DNA of 64,000 bases from Tubiluchus corallicola (GCA_030141605.1 JAQGDQ010000137.1:186001-250000), one strand, 5' to 3'; counted from the stretch's first letter, positions 25,101 to 40,100 are shown. The notes: generated by a model from the letters alone, not told the origin. Program-made: numbers and translations.

Positions 25101-28100
25101 TCTGAAGTCTTACAAACACATTAGCAACAGAAGAGCCAATGTCTGAAGTCTTACAAACACATTAGCATCAGAAAAGCCAATGTCTGAAGTCTAACAAATA
25201 CAATAGCAACAGAAGAGCCAATGTCTGAAGTCTTACAAACACAACAGCATCAGAAGAGCCTATGTCTGAATTCTTACAAACACAATAGCAACAGAAGAGC
25301 CAATGTCTGAAGTCTTACAAACACAACAGCATCAGAAGAGCCTATGTCTGAAGTCTTACAAACACATTAGCAACAGAAGAGCCAATGTCTGAAGTCTTAC
25401 AAACACATTAGCATCAGAAAAGCCAATGTCTGAAGTCTAACAAATACAATAGCAACAGAAGAGCCAATGTCTGAAGTCTTACAAACACAACAGCATCAGA
25501 AGAGCCTATGTCTGAATTCTTACAAACACATTAGCACCAGAAGTGCCAATGTCAAATAAACACATTAGCATCAGAAGTACCAATGTCTGAAGTCTAACAA
25601 ACACAATAGCATCAGAAGTGCCAATGTCTGAAGTCTTACAAACACAACAGCATCAGAAGAGCCAATGTCTGAAGTCTTACAAACACAATAGCATCAGAAG
25701 AGCCATTGTCTGAAGTCTTACAAACACAAGAGCACCAGAAGAGCCAATGTCTGAACTCTTACAAACACAATAGCATCAGAAGAGCCAATGTCTGAAGTCT
25801 TACAAACACAAGAGCACCAGAAGAGCCAATGTCAGAAGTTTTACAAACACAATAGCAACAGAAGAGCCAATGTCTGAAGTCTTACAAACACAACAGCATC
25901 AGAAGAGCCTATGTCTGAAGTCTTACAAACACAAGAGCACCAGAAGAGCCAATGTCAGAAATTTTACAAACACAATAGCAACAGAAGAGCCAATGTCTGA
26001 AGTCTTACAAACACAACAGCATCAGAAGAGCCTATGTCTGAAGTCTTACAAACACATTAGCACCAGAAGTGCCAATGTCAAACAAACACATTAGCATCAG
26101 AAGTATCAATGTCTGAAGTCTAACAAACACAATAGCATCAGAAGTGCCAATGTCTGAAGTCTTACAAACACAATAGCATCAGAAGAGCCAATGTCTAACA
26201 AACATCAGCACCAGAACAGACAATGTAGGAAGTCTCAGATAACGGAGGTTCCGCATTCAGTTCACTTAAAATGACGACAATGACGTCATTCTCAAGAAAC
26301 CAACACATTTAAAACACTGATGTTGCTCACGAAATTTGACAGTCACAAAAACATGAAGCACTGTACATCATTTACTTAGATTTCAATGATTTCACTCATT
26401 AATTAAAGTATAGCTGAATGGCAAGAAAGATAACTGTCATAGAGCTGCACGTATGTTCAGTAAAAAGCACAAGTTAATGAGTCTAAATTATAATACACAT
26501 CTGTCTATCTAATATAAGGTCCAAAGTATGGTAGATAAAATAGTGATACTTATTATCTTATGCAATCATGCCACATACTTATGAAATTATGAGTGATTAG
26601 ACATGCATACGTGTTGTGCATATACTAAAGAAATATTTTTCTGGTAATTTTGTTTATTTATTCTTAAAGCAGGCTAACAATTAGTTCGGAGATTGTTAAT
26701 GTGTCAATTGTATTTATGTGTGAATGGGGGCATATGTGCAATAAACAAAAAAAGACACTCAAAAAATTTGGCCCAAAATTATCCAAGTCACTGCTCCTCA
26801 ACTACTTTGCCTGATACTGTTTTTTCCCTTAAATTGTTTAGAGACAGAATTCTGTCTATTTTTACTGCAAGTAATTAAAAGTCATTAGTAATAACAACAT
26901 ATTTAAAATACACTCCATTAATTATTTTAGTGCATTTAATTGAAAGCACAGAGCCACATAAAATTATGTCTTTGTTAACCATGCAAAAGAGGTAATTGCG
27001 TAATAAAGCATACACGTATCTTATTGTTTAGTTATGCTTGCCCATACACACGTAAGCCATAAACACCGTATTTCATAACTTAGTGATGTGCACTATAAAA
27101 ACCATACCTATGACTAAAACCTCATCACACAGTCCTCAATAAAATCTATAACAAGGGCAATGGGGAAGTATATCTGTGTCACGAGTATTTATTTATTACA
27201 ATAGAATTACATACTTAGAAAATGATAATGCTACGTGTCCTTACCCGCAAGATAATAACTTAGCCAGATAACCCTCAGATTCACCACGAACGCAACTGAT
27301 TGCCCCAGGAAGTGATCATGGGTGTCGACATGGATGATTTTTAAACTACCATAGTAATAAAGATTACAGATATTAACTGGTACGCAGATGCGTGGGTAAA
27401 GGCGATTTTTGAGATTTAAACTAGAGATTAACTATAGTTATGGAGATCACATACACCAGCTATTGTAGGTTAGCAGGAAAGTGAGGGTTGCTAACACAAT
27501 CGGGTAGAATGGCCAGAAGCAATAACAAGAAGTACAGTCATGACAGTGTCTTGACAATACTGATAGGTTTTAATGTGATGATGGTGTTAGAATAACCCTA
27601 GCCATTTTATAAATGTAATCTAGTTGGTAATGACTCGATTAAAGAAGTTATTGTTTTTCTGATTATTGAACCAAAACCGCATTAATCCCACAATCAAACT
27701 ATTGTACATCAAAGAAGTCCAAATGCCCAATGAGTCTCAAAATAATTATTTTTCTCAGAAGCTTTCGTCCCTCATGGACTTCTGCTGTACATCAGCTGTA
27801 CAGAGAAATACAATAATAAAAATTTAATAACACTACATATAAAGCAAAAGTATACAATTTCATTAAAATAAAGGATATAAAATTGATAAAGCAGCTGTGT
27901 TAAGAAATGAATTAGAAGAAACATTACAATTACTAATTAAGAAAAACAAAACGAAAAATCAAGCTGCTTTAGTTTGGTGTGTTTGTCAGTTTAATTTTAC
28001 TTTTGTTATAAAAAAGTTTTACTATTAAATTCAGATTCACATAAATTCATTTACCTCTTGTAACACACGAAAAAAATCAAGCACATAACAAAATAAGTTA

Positions 28101-31100
28101 CTAGTAGTTAGAGAAAGGGTGGCAAAAAGACATAGAGGTTGCCAAATCAGCCACAAACGATTAATGAAAACATAACCAAAACAAAGTTGAAAAGAAAAGG
28201 AATCTTTAAACTAAGACAGGACACAAAGAGAACCCAGGTCTTAGCACCAAGCACATAAATCATGACTGATAATGACCAAGGTGCATTAAGATGACAGAAA
28301 ATTTCCTAAAGACATGTGGAACAAACTTCTGTAAAAGCCTTTTTTCCAATTACTAGTGCACTGAGTGAGTAATAACTGTTATACTTAGCATAGGCTATCG
28401 TTCGCGTGTGATTTAATGAGTTTTGGTGGAAAGGTAGTGTTGTCAGTTGCTGATCATCCAAATGGAACTAGAACATGTTCATGCTGACAAATTGGTCAAT
28501 AAACTTCACATTTACCATGCAAAATTTCAACAGACGTTTCAAGACAAATGTTCAGTTCCAATAATGACAAACAGTTGAACCTTCACAAAAAAAGAAGCAA
28601 ACACAAAAAACACACAAGTGTAATTACTTCTTTTCTTAAAGGTGGTCAGGTATATTGTTTTGTTGTTTTCCAATTAGACTCATTGAGGAATTTGTGTGTT
28701 TGCACGATTGGTGGCTTGAGAATAATGGTATTCTCATACTTTTGATTTGTCAATTCGTAACTGGTAATTTAAATTTTCGTTGCTCGTTAGTTATTTTTAT
28801 TTTATTATGCGAATAGATGAGCATGTGAATGTATCTAGATTAGGTCTTATGAAGGCCTTTGTATAAAATGGACACCATGGTCAAAATGCACATTAATAAG
28901 TTTTGCCCACATCATCCACCAACACTAAAATGTTCGGGACATAATGTGATTACTTTTTCCTTTAAATGTCTGCTTGTAATTACAATGGCTTTTAAAGTAT
29001 TACATTTAAGCTGACTTTTTGAGTTTTAACACATTTTGGTTGAAGTCTAATTATGGTCAAACGTATCCTTAAATATAAATTTGTTTCCTTTAATATAAAA
29101 AAATTTAAAGAAAATCCATCTAGTGCTATCAACTCTCATTTAACAACCTAACACGTTAAATTAATCACCACTGTGCTACCAAGCACAGAGACATCCACTA
29201 CCAACAATCAATAATGCACGCACCTTCCACATATTGTTATTTCTCACACAAGTTGCATACAGTTGTAGTAACGAAAACAAATGGGTGGTAATTTTTAGGC
29301 ATGACATAATTACCTGCTCTAGTACCATCCAGTGCTCTGCATTATAAAGACCCACTAGGTTAGTGACACCACCATAGATACTTCAGGGCTTAAAGTTTTA
29401 GAAGGAAATAAGCAGTTTTTTCTCACTTCTAAAGTTGAATGCAATAAATCAAGGTACCCCACTATTAACACTGACATGGGTCATTTTGAAATGAGGTGCA
29501 AAAATGTAGCGTCACAAATGTGAGAATTAAAAAAACGGAATACCCACTTTGGAAAGGAAGTTAACAGAAAAAATAGAATATCTATAAAATGCATCAGTAA
29601 AGCTTGATAAGCTAAAATAGCAATGCGAACTCATTTTCATTATAATACCACTAAAGTTGTACTAAAATTTGGAATGAATTTTGTGATGAATTTTTTTGTC
29701 GCCTTATAGTTTGATTTCTGGTTTTGTTTGTTTATGCTATATTTGAATGATTCTTTTATAAATAGCTCGATTTTTTGTTTTGTTGTTGTATTATCTTTTT
29801 TTTATTTGATTGAACAAGACTTTTAACTTACAGTTTATTATTTAATTAGTTACTTACAAAAGATATTGGACTTATTTCCTTAATTTTAATTACGTTTAAC
29901 CAATCATCTTTCCAAATATGGCTGCTCAGTTTCTAATAAATTTTAACACTGCACGGTAATTTAATTTATGTAAGGACATAGGTAGTTGATTTGGTGATAC
30001 TTGGTCTTTTCACCACTCGATCTCCCTTCACATATTATTACTATTTTTCTATTTTTGTTCTTATCTGTTTCTACAGTGAATGAGACTAATAAATAAATGT
30101 TCTAGTATATTCTAATACAGCTTCTACTACTCTATCTGTGTAATATTCAACAAACTTTTCGAGTTTCAAATGTGCCGTTATATTTGAATTTTAGAATTGT
30201 GAAAAAGCTAAACCTATTAAACCTACATTTATGAGAATTATGATAAGCTAGCTCTAATCTTTCCTAGGCTCAAGTTTCTGAAAAATACGTAATGCGCATT
30301 TGCCCCACAGGACCTAAATACACGTGAAAAAATTTGAATTCAACTCAGGAGCCTAGAAGGAACTGAGCGACAATCAAAAAACTGACCGGTCTCCCTTTGA
30401 CTCAACGTCAATGGTCACTACACTGTTGCCTCAGCCTCTACCCTGCATGTTTGTGGTCACTCTAGGTACTACGGTTTTGGAGTTATTCACTGTCATGCCG
30501 TAGAAATAAAGAAAGAATAAATGGTTGATTTCGAAGAACATTCTCCAAGTATTGCTACTAATAAGTTCAAGGTTACAACAATACTATCAATAACCATGAC
30601 AATTTTAGTTTGTTAATAGATAGTTATATGTAATTATCAGCAGATTACACGCCTGCTAAAATAAAACTGATTTCTGTTCTAGCAGTACATTGTTCAAAAT
30701 TTCCACAATCCTTATTATATAGAAAGGAGTTCAAAAGACGTAAAACAGCGTTGCCAAATTGAAGAAAATTACCACCGTGCATGATATTTAACATTAGCCT
30801 AATTCTATTTGTTGACATACATTAATCAATGCGAATAACACACAATTTGTCAAAATTTAGACGTGAACATTAGTTTTTGCTGAAAATTAGAAAAATTTGC
30901 AATGGAGTTCACCTTGTAGAAAGAGAAACAGTTGAACTAGTTTGAGTGCTCTGAATTCTAAAACAGTTTTTTACACTGTTCAAACTGAGCCACGAAATTA
31001 CTGATTAATTTTGCTGCTGCTGTTGATGTGGTTGTTCACGTTGTCATCATCACTGTGGCTGTGATCAGATCAAGTAGAACAGGGTCACAAGAGGGGCAAA

Positions 31101-34100
31101 GTTCAACCTAACCTAAACAATACTATCTTTTCATGTATTAGTTCACAACGAACATTCCTGATGTAGTTTTTAGTTTACTAGAGGAACTTATCCTGTGTTA
31201 ACAACAAAGTAGTTCGCTAACACTAAAAAGCGTGGACTATTAGAAAATACAGTGAATACTGGTTTAGAACAGAGCAAACACAATGTTTAGCAATACTGAT
31301 CTACAAAAAAAAAGAATGGTGTTGTACAAGTTATTGCACAAGCGTATTACAGAGAGAAATACAACCCATAAAATGAAAGTTTACACTGCCTAAGTAATAC
31401 AGCGAGTGAGAGCCTATATTTACATTGTGATTCCTCTTTCTGTACGTTCTTAAGTAGTTTTTTGACGAAAGTGTTTAACAACACTCAAGAGTTCGTACCA
31501 GCCGGTATCACAAAGTCACAGATCTTAGCCAGATTGCCAGCAAACCACCACAAGACTAAGGAGTAGATCTGGGTAGCGTAACTACGAGTTCTTTTAAATT
31601 GCCGCCGTTCTACTGGCCAATATTCATTGTCAATCACTAGATAATCAACGGCTGATTATTTCCACGGTTATTGATTTCCTAAACCTGAAGATAAATATGG
31701 CGTGCAAGAAGACAAAAGCACGTTACTTGAAAAACAAACAAAGGTGACCAGTCACGGTGAATTTAGAACGCTCGGGACTTGAAATTATTCATCTGATTAA
31801 ACAAATCACTTCTCTAAATACCGTTTACTAATGCAGGGTATTGTGATAAATGAATCTAAATAACGAGCCAAGCCACTTATTATCTTTCAGTCATTACCAG
31901 GTTAAAGATTAAGAACGCATCTCAAACCGCTTACGTAATGCTGATTTATAAACTTATATGTAGTCTTAGAATAAGCAGCAGTATCAAAGGGTGATGTAAA
32001 ACTTCATCACAAAGGCATTTATTTCCAGAATCTCAATATTTCAACAGCTTCTTCTGCCATCGTAAAGCGCATAAAAATTTTTAAAAAGACTATCTGCAAC
32101 TTTGACCAAAAATTATCAATGTCTAAAACGTGATTAATTCATTGGACGCTGATTTTTTTTATATTGATCTTAGACATATTTTTTGTATTCAACGAATTAA
32201 CAATTTATTTAACACATTAATGATTTTTAGGCAAAGTTGCTGACAGTATTTAAAATGTTTTAGGTCACAATAGTAGAAGAAGCTGCTGAAATGTTATGAT
32301 TCTGGAAATAAATGCTTCTGTGATGTCGCCTCTTTGATATTGCTGTTTATATTGCTGCCTTTATATGTAGTTAATTAATTATTTACAATGGTGATATCCC
32401 GTAATGGTAGTAATACCATTATAAATAATTAATTTATTACATACAAAGTTTATAAAGCAGCATTGCAATAACATCTATTAACTGAATTTTGAAAACAACT
32501 TTGAAAAACAGGAAACATGAAAGGTTGGAGCACAGTCTAGGTTTGAATCTGTCACCTTTCGCTTGCATGGCGCAGACATCGATAAAACTAACATCTAACC
32601 CCCCTAAACCCAGAAAAAGAAAAAAGACCATGATAAAGCAGCGATGACACAGTCTGTGGAGTCTGGCAGTGATCATGTGCAGCAACACTCCTTCACTCTG
32701 CCATTCTCGAACAACCGTTCCAAAATGTTTGATTTTAAAATTGAATGAATTTTTTTGCCAAATGTTTGAAATTTGGAGTTGGGCAGCCTTTATCAGTCCA
32801 AGCTCGCTCTCTTTAAAACCTCAAAGTGTAATATTTTGACAGATGATAGTGCGACGCTGTCTTGTCAAATGAACTGCTTAAAAATTCCCTGGTAACCATT
32901 TGTGGTGTATTAGCCAATCACTATTAAACGGCTGCTTGTTCAATATAAACAAAAGCCGCTGTGAACAACAGTTTTCATTTTTTGGTACTCTATCACAATT
33001 CAGGACGCCATCATTTATCGCCCGTCCAATTCTTTGCGCATTTTCATAATGCAAGATCAAAATTTTTTTCTGAAATACCTAATTAGATCGCAAATAAAGC
33101 GTCCATGCTAACAATCAAAGAACTAAGTATTGTAAAAGTGCTTAATCTTTTAGCTACTCACATTTCCTTGTAAATATCTTGTATATTTAAATGAGCAAAT
33201 TTTCTTTCCAATATATCCACGTTAAAGTTTGTCACAAACTTTTCTGTCAGTGGTTGACAGTTTCTTGTCGTCAACATGTTAGTAAGTCGAGCTATTTACA
33301 GCCGGCGGAGCTAATAGCAATTCCACCTGTTCAACCCACGCGATGCATAGCGACTGTGTAAACTTGAACTTAGTCTTAACTAATGAGCGATTCAAACTGT
33401 TTTACTTGAGTGAGTTTCACACAGTCAGTGTGAACGAGTGCAAGGCATTGGACTGTACGCCAGCAAAGTGCCTGCCAGGCAGAACAAACATTTACTACCA
33501 CTACATTACCAACTATAATGTACTGGAAAAACCAAGAGCATCATGGTAAGAATACTTCAAAAATTTAATTTAATTTACTGACGTATATAACATCCAAAAA
33601 TTGGCAGGAATTCACAGGAACATCTCTTTAAGACATTAGAACACTCTTGCAAACATGAAATACCCCTCAATGCAATATAAAAAATTTGCTCCAAACAAGA
33701 CCAGTGGGCACTTGAGGTAAAGGACCAGACTACTACAGTAAAACGGTAAAAATATGAACATAGACTTGGAAAAGAGAATTCTTAGAATACTATCTAATGA
33801 CACAGATAAGATTACAGCTACCAGGAAAAACAATTTTCTGACAGAGATTGCCAAAGATAAGGAGCCCGATCGAAAAAAGGATTTACAAGCATCAGTTCTG
33901 TATCAAAGAAATGTCTGGAGTAAAAATCATCATTATGCTTAAACAGTTAACGGTTTTCTAGGAGAGTTTCACAGACAAGAAGCCCGAAGGCAAATTATTT
34001 CCAAGCAGCTCTGCTGCACCTACGACAAGCCTGGAGTAAAAATGATCAATACACTTAAATAGCAAAGTATTACTTCTCATTATTTTTCTGGTATTACTTT

Positions 34101-37100
34101 TGTATTTAAATACTAAAAATAGATGTTTGAACTATCAGTTTGCTCTTTATCGTTAATTAAATATGCATCATATATAGCAGAACTCTTAACTTGCTACATG
34201 TAGTCAAAACTAAAACTCTTAGCGTATGTCTGACTACATAACACTGGGTCAGTTTAGCGAGTTTTTCTCTAAATAATTAATACATAGTAAATTGATTAGT
34301 GCTCGCCAGTTCACAAAACTAAGGCCAACCGGAAATGAGTAATTGGTGTAAAAACACCCTAGGCGACCAATCATGTCAAAGCCGCTTTTTTACATATTTT
34401 CTGACCGCACTAATTGGTCAATTGGCAGTAATCGGTTAAAGAAATCAACTGAAGAAGAAAAGCATTTCAAAGGCTATAGGTGGTCATTGTCCTTGCAGAG
34501 GTAAACAAACGCGGCGTGATGTACAACCTTGTAATTAATCTCAACAATAAGCGGTAGGGAAGAAGTGGCGTTCACTGTTCCAGAGCTGTAGACACTGTGC
34601 TAAACTGGATGTACGTGAACAATGGAGCATTCAGCTCAGAAATGAACTTCAACATGCATTTTGTAAATGTTCCAAATGATTCAAAAGAATGGGAAATCAA
34701 GTGAACTACTGTTAACTGTCCGATTGATACAGTTATCTCTCGAGCCTTGGGTGAAAAGTAAGACCACCGTACCAGATAAAAGACAATAATTAAAGTACAA
34801 TACGAGCCATTTTTAACAGTAGGGAAATGTTATTTTCAGTCATGTATTAATGATAAAGAATTCCTGATTTGCAAATGTACTCTTCATAAATTTGTGATAT
34901 AACCGTTTTGGTGTTTGGACAGTTATTAATGATAATGAAAACTTGGGACATAAATATTACTGATCATACTGGTAATTTTTCCGCAGTGATTACCACAAGG
35001 AATTAACAACATTTGTGTCAAATACTGACAAAGTATACAGTGCTACATTTATTAACTTACAGACTGTAATGCTAAACTCAGGAGGAATATTTATTTTTGT
35101 TACTAACAGAACTACAGGTCAACAAAAAACATATTATAAAATAATAAAATAGTAAAAAAATTACTGTGTGATTCACAAAAGTAAAAGTGATTGTCATTTA
35201 CTTTGTGGTCACCAACATGGGGTATTCATGTTTTCCATGGAATGAAAGAAGCCATGAATTAACGCCACTCTTGTCAATTGGAATTTATCAAATCTAACAT
35301 TAATTCTGTTAAATATGGATCTGCATACATACAAAACACACACGCACGCACGCACGCACACGCACGCACGCACGCACACGCACGTACGCACGCACGCACA
35401 CACACACACACACATATACACATGGACATATAATTTTTATTGACACAGTTTGAGCAACTGTGCCAGTATTGTTGATCCATAGCGGCAATGAAATTTTTCC
35501 ATTCCATGGTTTATTTTTCGTGTTGGGGTCATTGGGACAAATGATGGCCAACTAATCGTAAAAAAACAGGAACTTTTTGCCTTTTTGTGGATAAGCCTAT
35601 TAAGATTTCCTAGACGGTTCACAGTTTCCTGCAACTACTGCTTTACCAAATAGTACTACCTGATTTTTTCAAAGCTTTGTTGGTACACTATGTATAGCTT
35701 ATAGAATGGAAGTACTAATGTGCTTGGATCAGGCATATCCTACTTGTTCCTTTCTTGTAAAATTAATGGTTTGTATTACAAAATCGTGTAAAGGTGTAAA
35801 CGGTGTAGAATCCGTTTTTCTTTTTTGTAAAAAGTTAGAAATCGCATTTTTCGGGCAGATGCATTTGTACTTTTGAGTGCCGTATCAGGAAAGTGAAAAA
35901 TCAGGCTGCGTTACAATCTGCGCAATTGTCCCTAACATCGCAAGGACAATTTCAACCACCGCTGATGAAAACTGTGATTTATGACAGCTTTCTAAGACGC
36001 CACCACCACAACCACCACCACCAAAAACAACAACAACACCATTAAGCTTCAAGCATCCTGCACTAAATTCCAAATCCAAAAACGTTTGCACGACACTTCA
36101 CATAATCATAGGGGTCTTGGAGAAAGTTCTATGCTTTTTGGATAAAGAGAAAAGGGGCAACAGTATGCAGTGGACACCTTTTTATAATGCGTCCACTAGA
36201 GAAGATACCAATATTGCAATTTAAGTTCCATTTTAAATAGTAATTTCATTTGTTCTTTTTAATTTGGATTTCTGTAGGACACATATCCATTGTTAGTCAT
36301 CATTATTCTCTACCTTTAATCTCGTTTACAAAATGGCAAAGGATAGCAAACAACACCGCGCAGAATGTTAGTGCATTACTGAATACAATTCTATTTTATG
36401 AGCAGCATATGTAGAGCATTTGCCAGTAATTATTAAAGCTTGTACTTAACTGAAAAATCTGCTTCAAAATATCAGCTCAAAACAGTGCAAATGTGCTGAG
36501 ATTTATTAGAATATTTTTTTCAGTGAAAAATTACAAGATGGAAAAAGAGAAACCTGGTAATTAGTAGAAGTGTAATCCATAGTATCAATACTAAAGAATG
36601 AAAAATAACTTTTTCACAAGAATCCGAGTATCACAAAGGCATTTCAATGTGTGCACAAACTGTCTTGAAAGCGGGAAAGTAGGAACTAAATGCAAAACTG
36701 AGAATTTCATTTCACCAGAGACAGACGATTGTAGCATGTTGGTAATTGCTATATATATTAAATCTACTAGAAAAAGTAACTACGTTCGATGCCAGTTGTA
36801 TGCAAATTACAGCAATAAAAAGAAATTAAGAACACCAAAACGTTAGTGCTGTTTTAATAAAACTAGTCAAACTCATTGATACTAAATACTAACAATGCTT
36901 CAATAGGCCTTCTATGGTTACACGACAGCTCCATCTACAGGAACACTTAGGAGAATTACAAGTAACTTAAGGATAGAAATCTCATACTAGCAATTGTACT
37001 GGAGAGCAAAGGACAAAACGTGTACATTTTAAATTGCTTTTCCAGGAATAACCTGGACATAATTAATATATCAGAATTAATCAGGATGGGAAGGACAGAT

Positions 37101-40100
37101 ATCAAGACGATTGGTGGTAACGATTGACGATCATTCTAGAAGCATGATTAGTAAACTTACAAAACTATAAACCTGAAATCAACACTTTGTGAACTCATTT
37201 ACAGCAGTAAAAAACTTGAAGAAAATTTACTTGATTGAAAGGTTCCAACTCTGTTGAGCACTTTACTACATTACGACTAACTTCCTCATTTAACTATAAA
37301 CCGCTTCTGTTAAAATCTTTCAAATAACAATATTCTGCCTTCTCAGGGCTCAGTTTTAATTCACCCATTCAAAAAATTGAGGTTTAATGCATTAGTTTGT
37401 ACTGTGTTCAAGTGCCAGCGCATCCAAAACTTCAAACCTTAAACCAGGACATTATTTTAATGTCCTAAGTAATCATTTTTGTCATGTCTGCATTATGGAG
37501 CTTTGACTCCAAGCTAGGTATTGACAAGAGGATGTGCTGTCGTTTTTGAAATGCCCCTAGCATTCTAAACAAAAACTGTTTCACATTCACACAATATTGT
37601 GTGTGCAATGTTTAGAACTTGTCACTGGTAGATATGATACAGAGCAAAGAAGCTGCTAAGAAAATTAGCAAATAAATTACATTGAATTTGCTGGCTTCTT
37701 GCAGTTTCTTTGATTGAAAGTGTTGACTTTTTGAGGGTTTGTAAAAAATTGAATATGAAACGACACCTAATAAAAAATAAAAACATTCCCAGCCAATTAG
37801 ATAACCCCAAGTGCTGAATGAGGTAAACAAAGTGGTATGCCAGCTAGAATTAAGAAAAGCACAAGCAATAATTGAACAGTATTGAAGTATTGCAATTTTG
37901 ACCACACCTAAACACCGTGGGGCTTTTACTCAGGTTTATAAAATATTGACTAGGAAAGAAAACATTTTGCCTGAAAATTTCTTTAAATTAGTTGTTGATT
38001 CAAAAATTAGTTTAAAACTTTTTAAAGAGCAGTGATGTCTCGACATTCATAAATATTCAAATGCTACGAGAGTTATGAATGAATGGAATAATTTGTCTGA
38101 CATTGTGATTGCTGCACCAACCATAGTAAAGTTTAAATCTTTAACTGACGATTACTTTGTGGAAAAATATGAGGTTTCTACGAGTCTACTGTCTTAACCC
38201 CTGATCACGACAGTATCAATTAAAGTGATTAAAAATATGTACAAAGCAAATGTGCACAGAAGTTTCATTGCAGTGCAATTAATTTTACATTTGTCTAAAA
38301 ACCTCCATTTTTAATACTAATGTGTTTTAAATTATTTGCTTACAAGTAAATTTTCTTCTCATAAATACGTTTATAGTCCCTGCTAGTTTTTGATAATCCT
38401 TTATTTAATCTTTTTTTTACGTATCGCCTATTTTAATACGGGAACTGTACTATTTGTAGTAAAGAAATTCAATGAATAAATGAATAAAAATAATAGTAAT
38501 GATTATACAACACTAAACTGCACATATCTGCTAACACGTACAATAAACGTCACATTCACTCACCGATTAGCATCTTTCATTGTCCTGTATGCCATCTCCA
38601 ACTCTCCATCTTCATTTATTAGATCTGCATCTCCACCACTGTACTGTTCCTTCAGCAATGCCGAAATGCCTAACTGTCTTGATGCCAAAATTGTCTTCAG
38701 TTGAATAACCTCCTCCCTACGTCTTTCTAGTTCAATTGACATGGCATTAAATTGATCTGAAATCAATATTTTTTTAATAACATAGAAAATAATCGTCAAC
38801 TTACAATGCAAACTTGCTATGGAAGCTCGACAAAAGCGTAAGAATTTTGTTTTTTTAGTTATCAGCATTTCGGAATAAAATCAGACATTTTTAAGCCATT
38901 CAATGCATATTAAAACAAATTTAGCTACAGAACGTTTCGTTAGCATCTGCTAACATCTTCAGCTAAGTTAAAAGAATGATAATTTCACACTTTTTCTTTC
39001 TACTCGGGTTTTTTCCATTGTTGAGAGCACACGTATCGAATGTTAACAATTTTTCAAAACCAGATTAATAGTGTGACCAAATTATAATGTAATCAACTTA
39101 TTATCTTTTTTTAATGAAATAGCAAGATGCAACTGGGAATATTGATAATTAGAGGATATTAACAAATTCGAACTTGATCTGAAAAACAAAGTCGGTGTCT
39201 ACACCTATACTTTGCCTTTGTACAAATGTTAACATTCCATGGATGTCATGGAGCAATGAAAATGGGCCACTTGAAAACTTGTTTAGAATGACCATTAATG
39301 CAGCTAAATATGCAAGAAGATGTTAATGAATATTCACTAATTTAATTTGTTTAGTAAATATGTTAAACCTGTTGAGAACAAACAAGGTTTATTTTTATAT
39401 TTAACATAAATATAAAACATTTAAATATTATATGAATTCTTTATATATGTGCTTGCATAGCAAAATCGTACATAAGTCGGCAACTAAGTTTTTCTCGACA
39501 TTCATATATCCAGAATCTCCATTTCGTGAAGATCATTTTGATATCAAGCTCATTGCTCTATGTTATTTCTAAGTTGAGATAATCCATGCTGAAGTTGAGG
39601 AGCATACTATGCACTGAAAAGCATAATCTTAAGAAAATCACTGTTGAAGTTAGCCATTGTTTTTGTCGCACTTCTACAAAACAGCAACAGCACAAATGTT
39701 GCTACACACTTTTGCAAAAGGACATTAAAGTTATGTTTAAGTCCAGTAGATGGCTCTTCCTGATGAAGGTTTGAACTTGGCAACAGATATCGGATTTGAA
39801 AATTAAATTTGTAGCATTTTTGAACACTTTCCTGATAATTTGATAATAGAACATAAAAGTCCAATATATTTGGCATTGGTTTTTATAAAACACGAAAAAT
39901 TGACGTTTGATCAAATTTTTGTGTCATTCTCCTTCGAAGCATCATAACGTAGTTTTAACTATGCCGACTTATGGACGGTTTTGGTATGCAAGCATACATA
40001 ACTTATATGAATGTAAAAAAATCATGATTATAAATTCATGTGAAAAACCTCTTACCTAGCATCACCCTGTATTTGTCTTCATCAATATCCTCCACCGCAG

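Larger units (their letters stand above)
22253..38563. other. Giant MYO5 intron (16.3 kb), no additional exon identified
   Basis: It lies between the coiled-coil exons ending ...KDAN and starting RLLENQLQ. Contents seen: a TIR element (23194-23643), a minisatellite (24101-26236), repeat family B (27708-27830), a foldback (31972-32349), a CA/CG microsatellite (35335-35422), a CAC/CAA tract (36001-36040) and a LINE 3' fragment (37919-38197). In the remaining stretches, including 26240-27700, 27830-31970 and 32350-35330, I see nothing beyond AT-rich sequence and short meaningless open frames. Confidence 0.7.

Noticed and set aside
25870-26094. Repeat protein encoded by the minisatellite
   Set aside because: The unit length is not a multiple of three, the frame shifts each unit, and neighbouring units carry stops.
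24101-26236. CRISPR-like array
   Set aside because: Units are contiguous 41-bp tandem repeats with no unique spacers, in an animal gene intron.
35209-35551. Cys/Arg/Val-rich small proteins on the minus strand
   Set aside because: They are translations of the CA/CACG microsatellite in three frames.
36598-36846. 82-codon open frame (+) with several cysteines
   Set aside because: The cysteine spacing does not match a zinc finger that I know, and it sits alone in a repeat-rich intron.
37612-37905. 97-codon open frame (-) with hydrophobic stretches
   Set aside because: It is antisense and adjacent to a LINE remnant, with no family resemblance.
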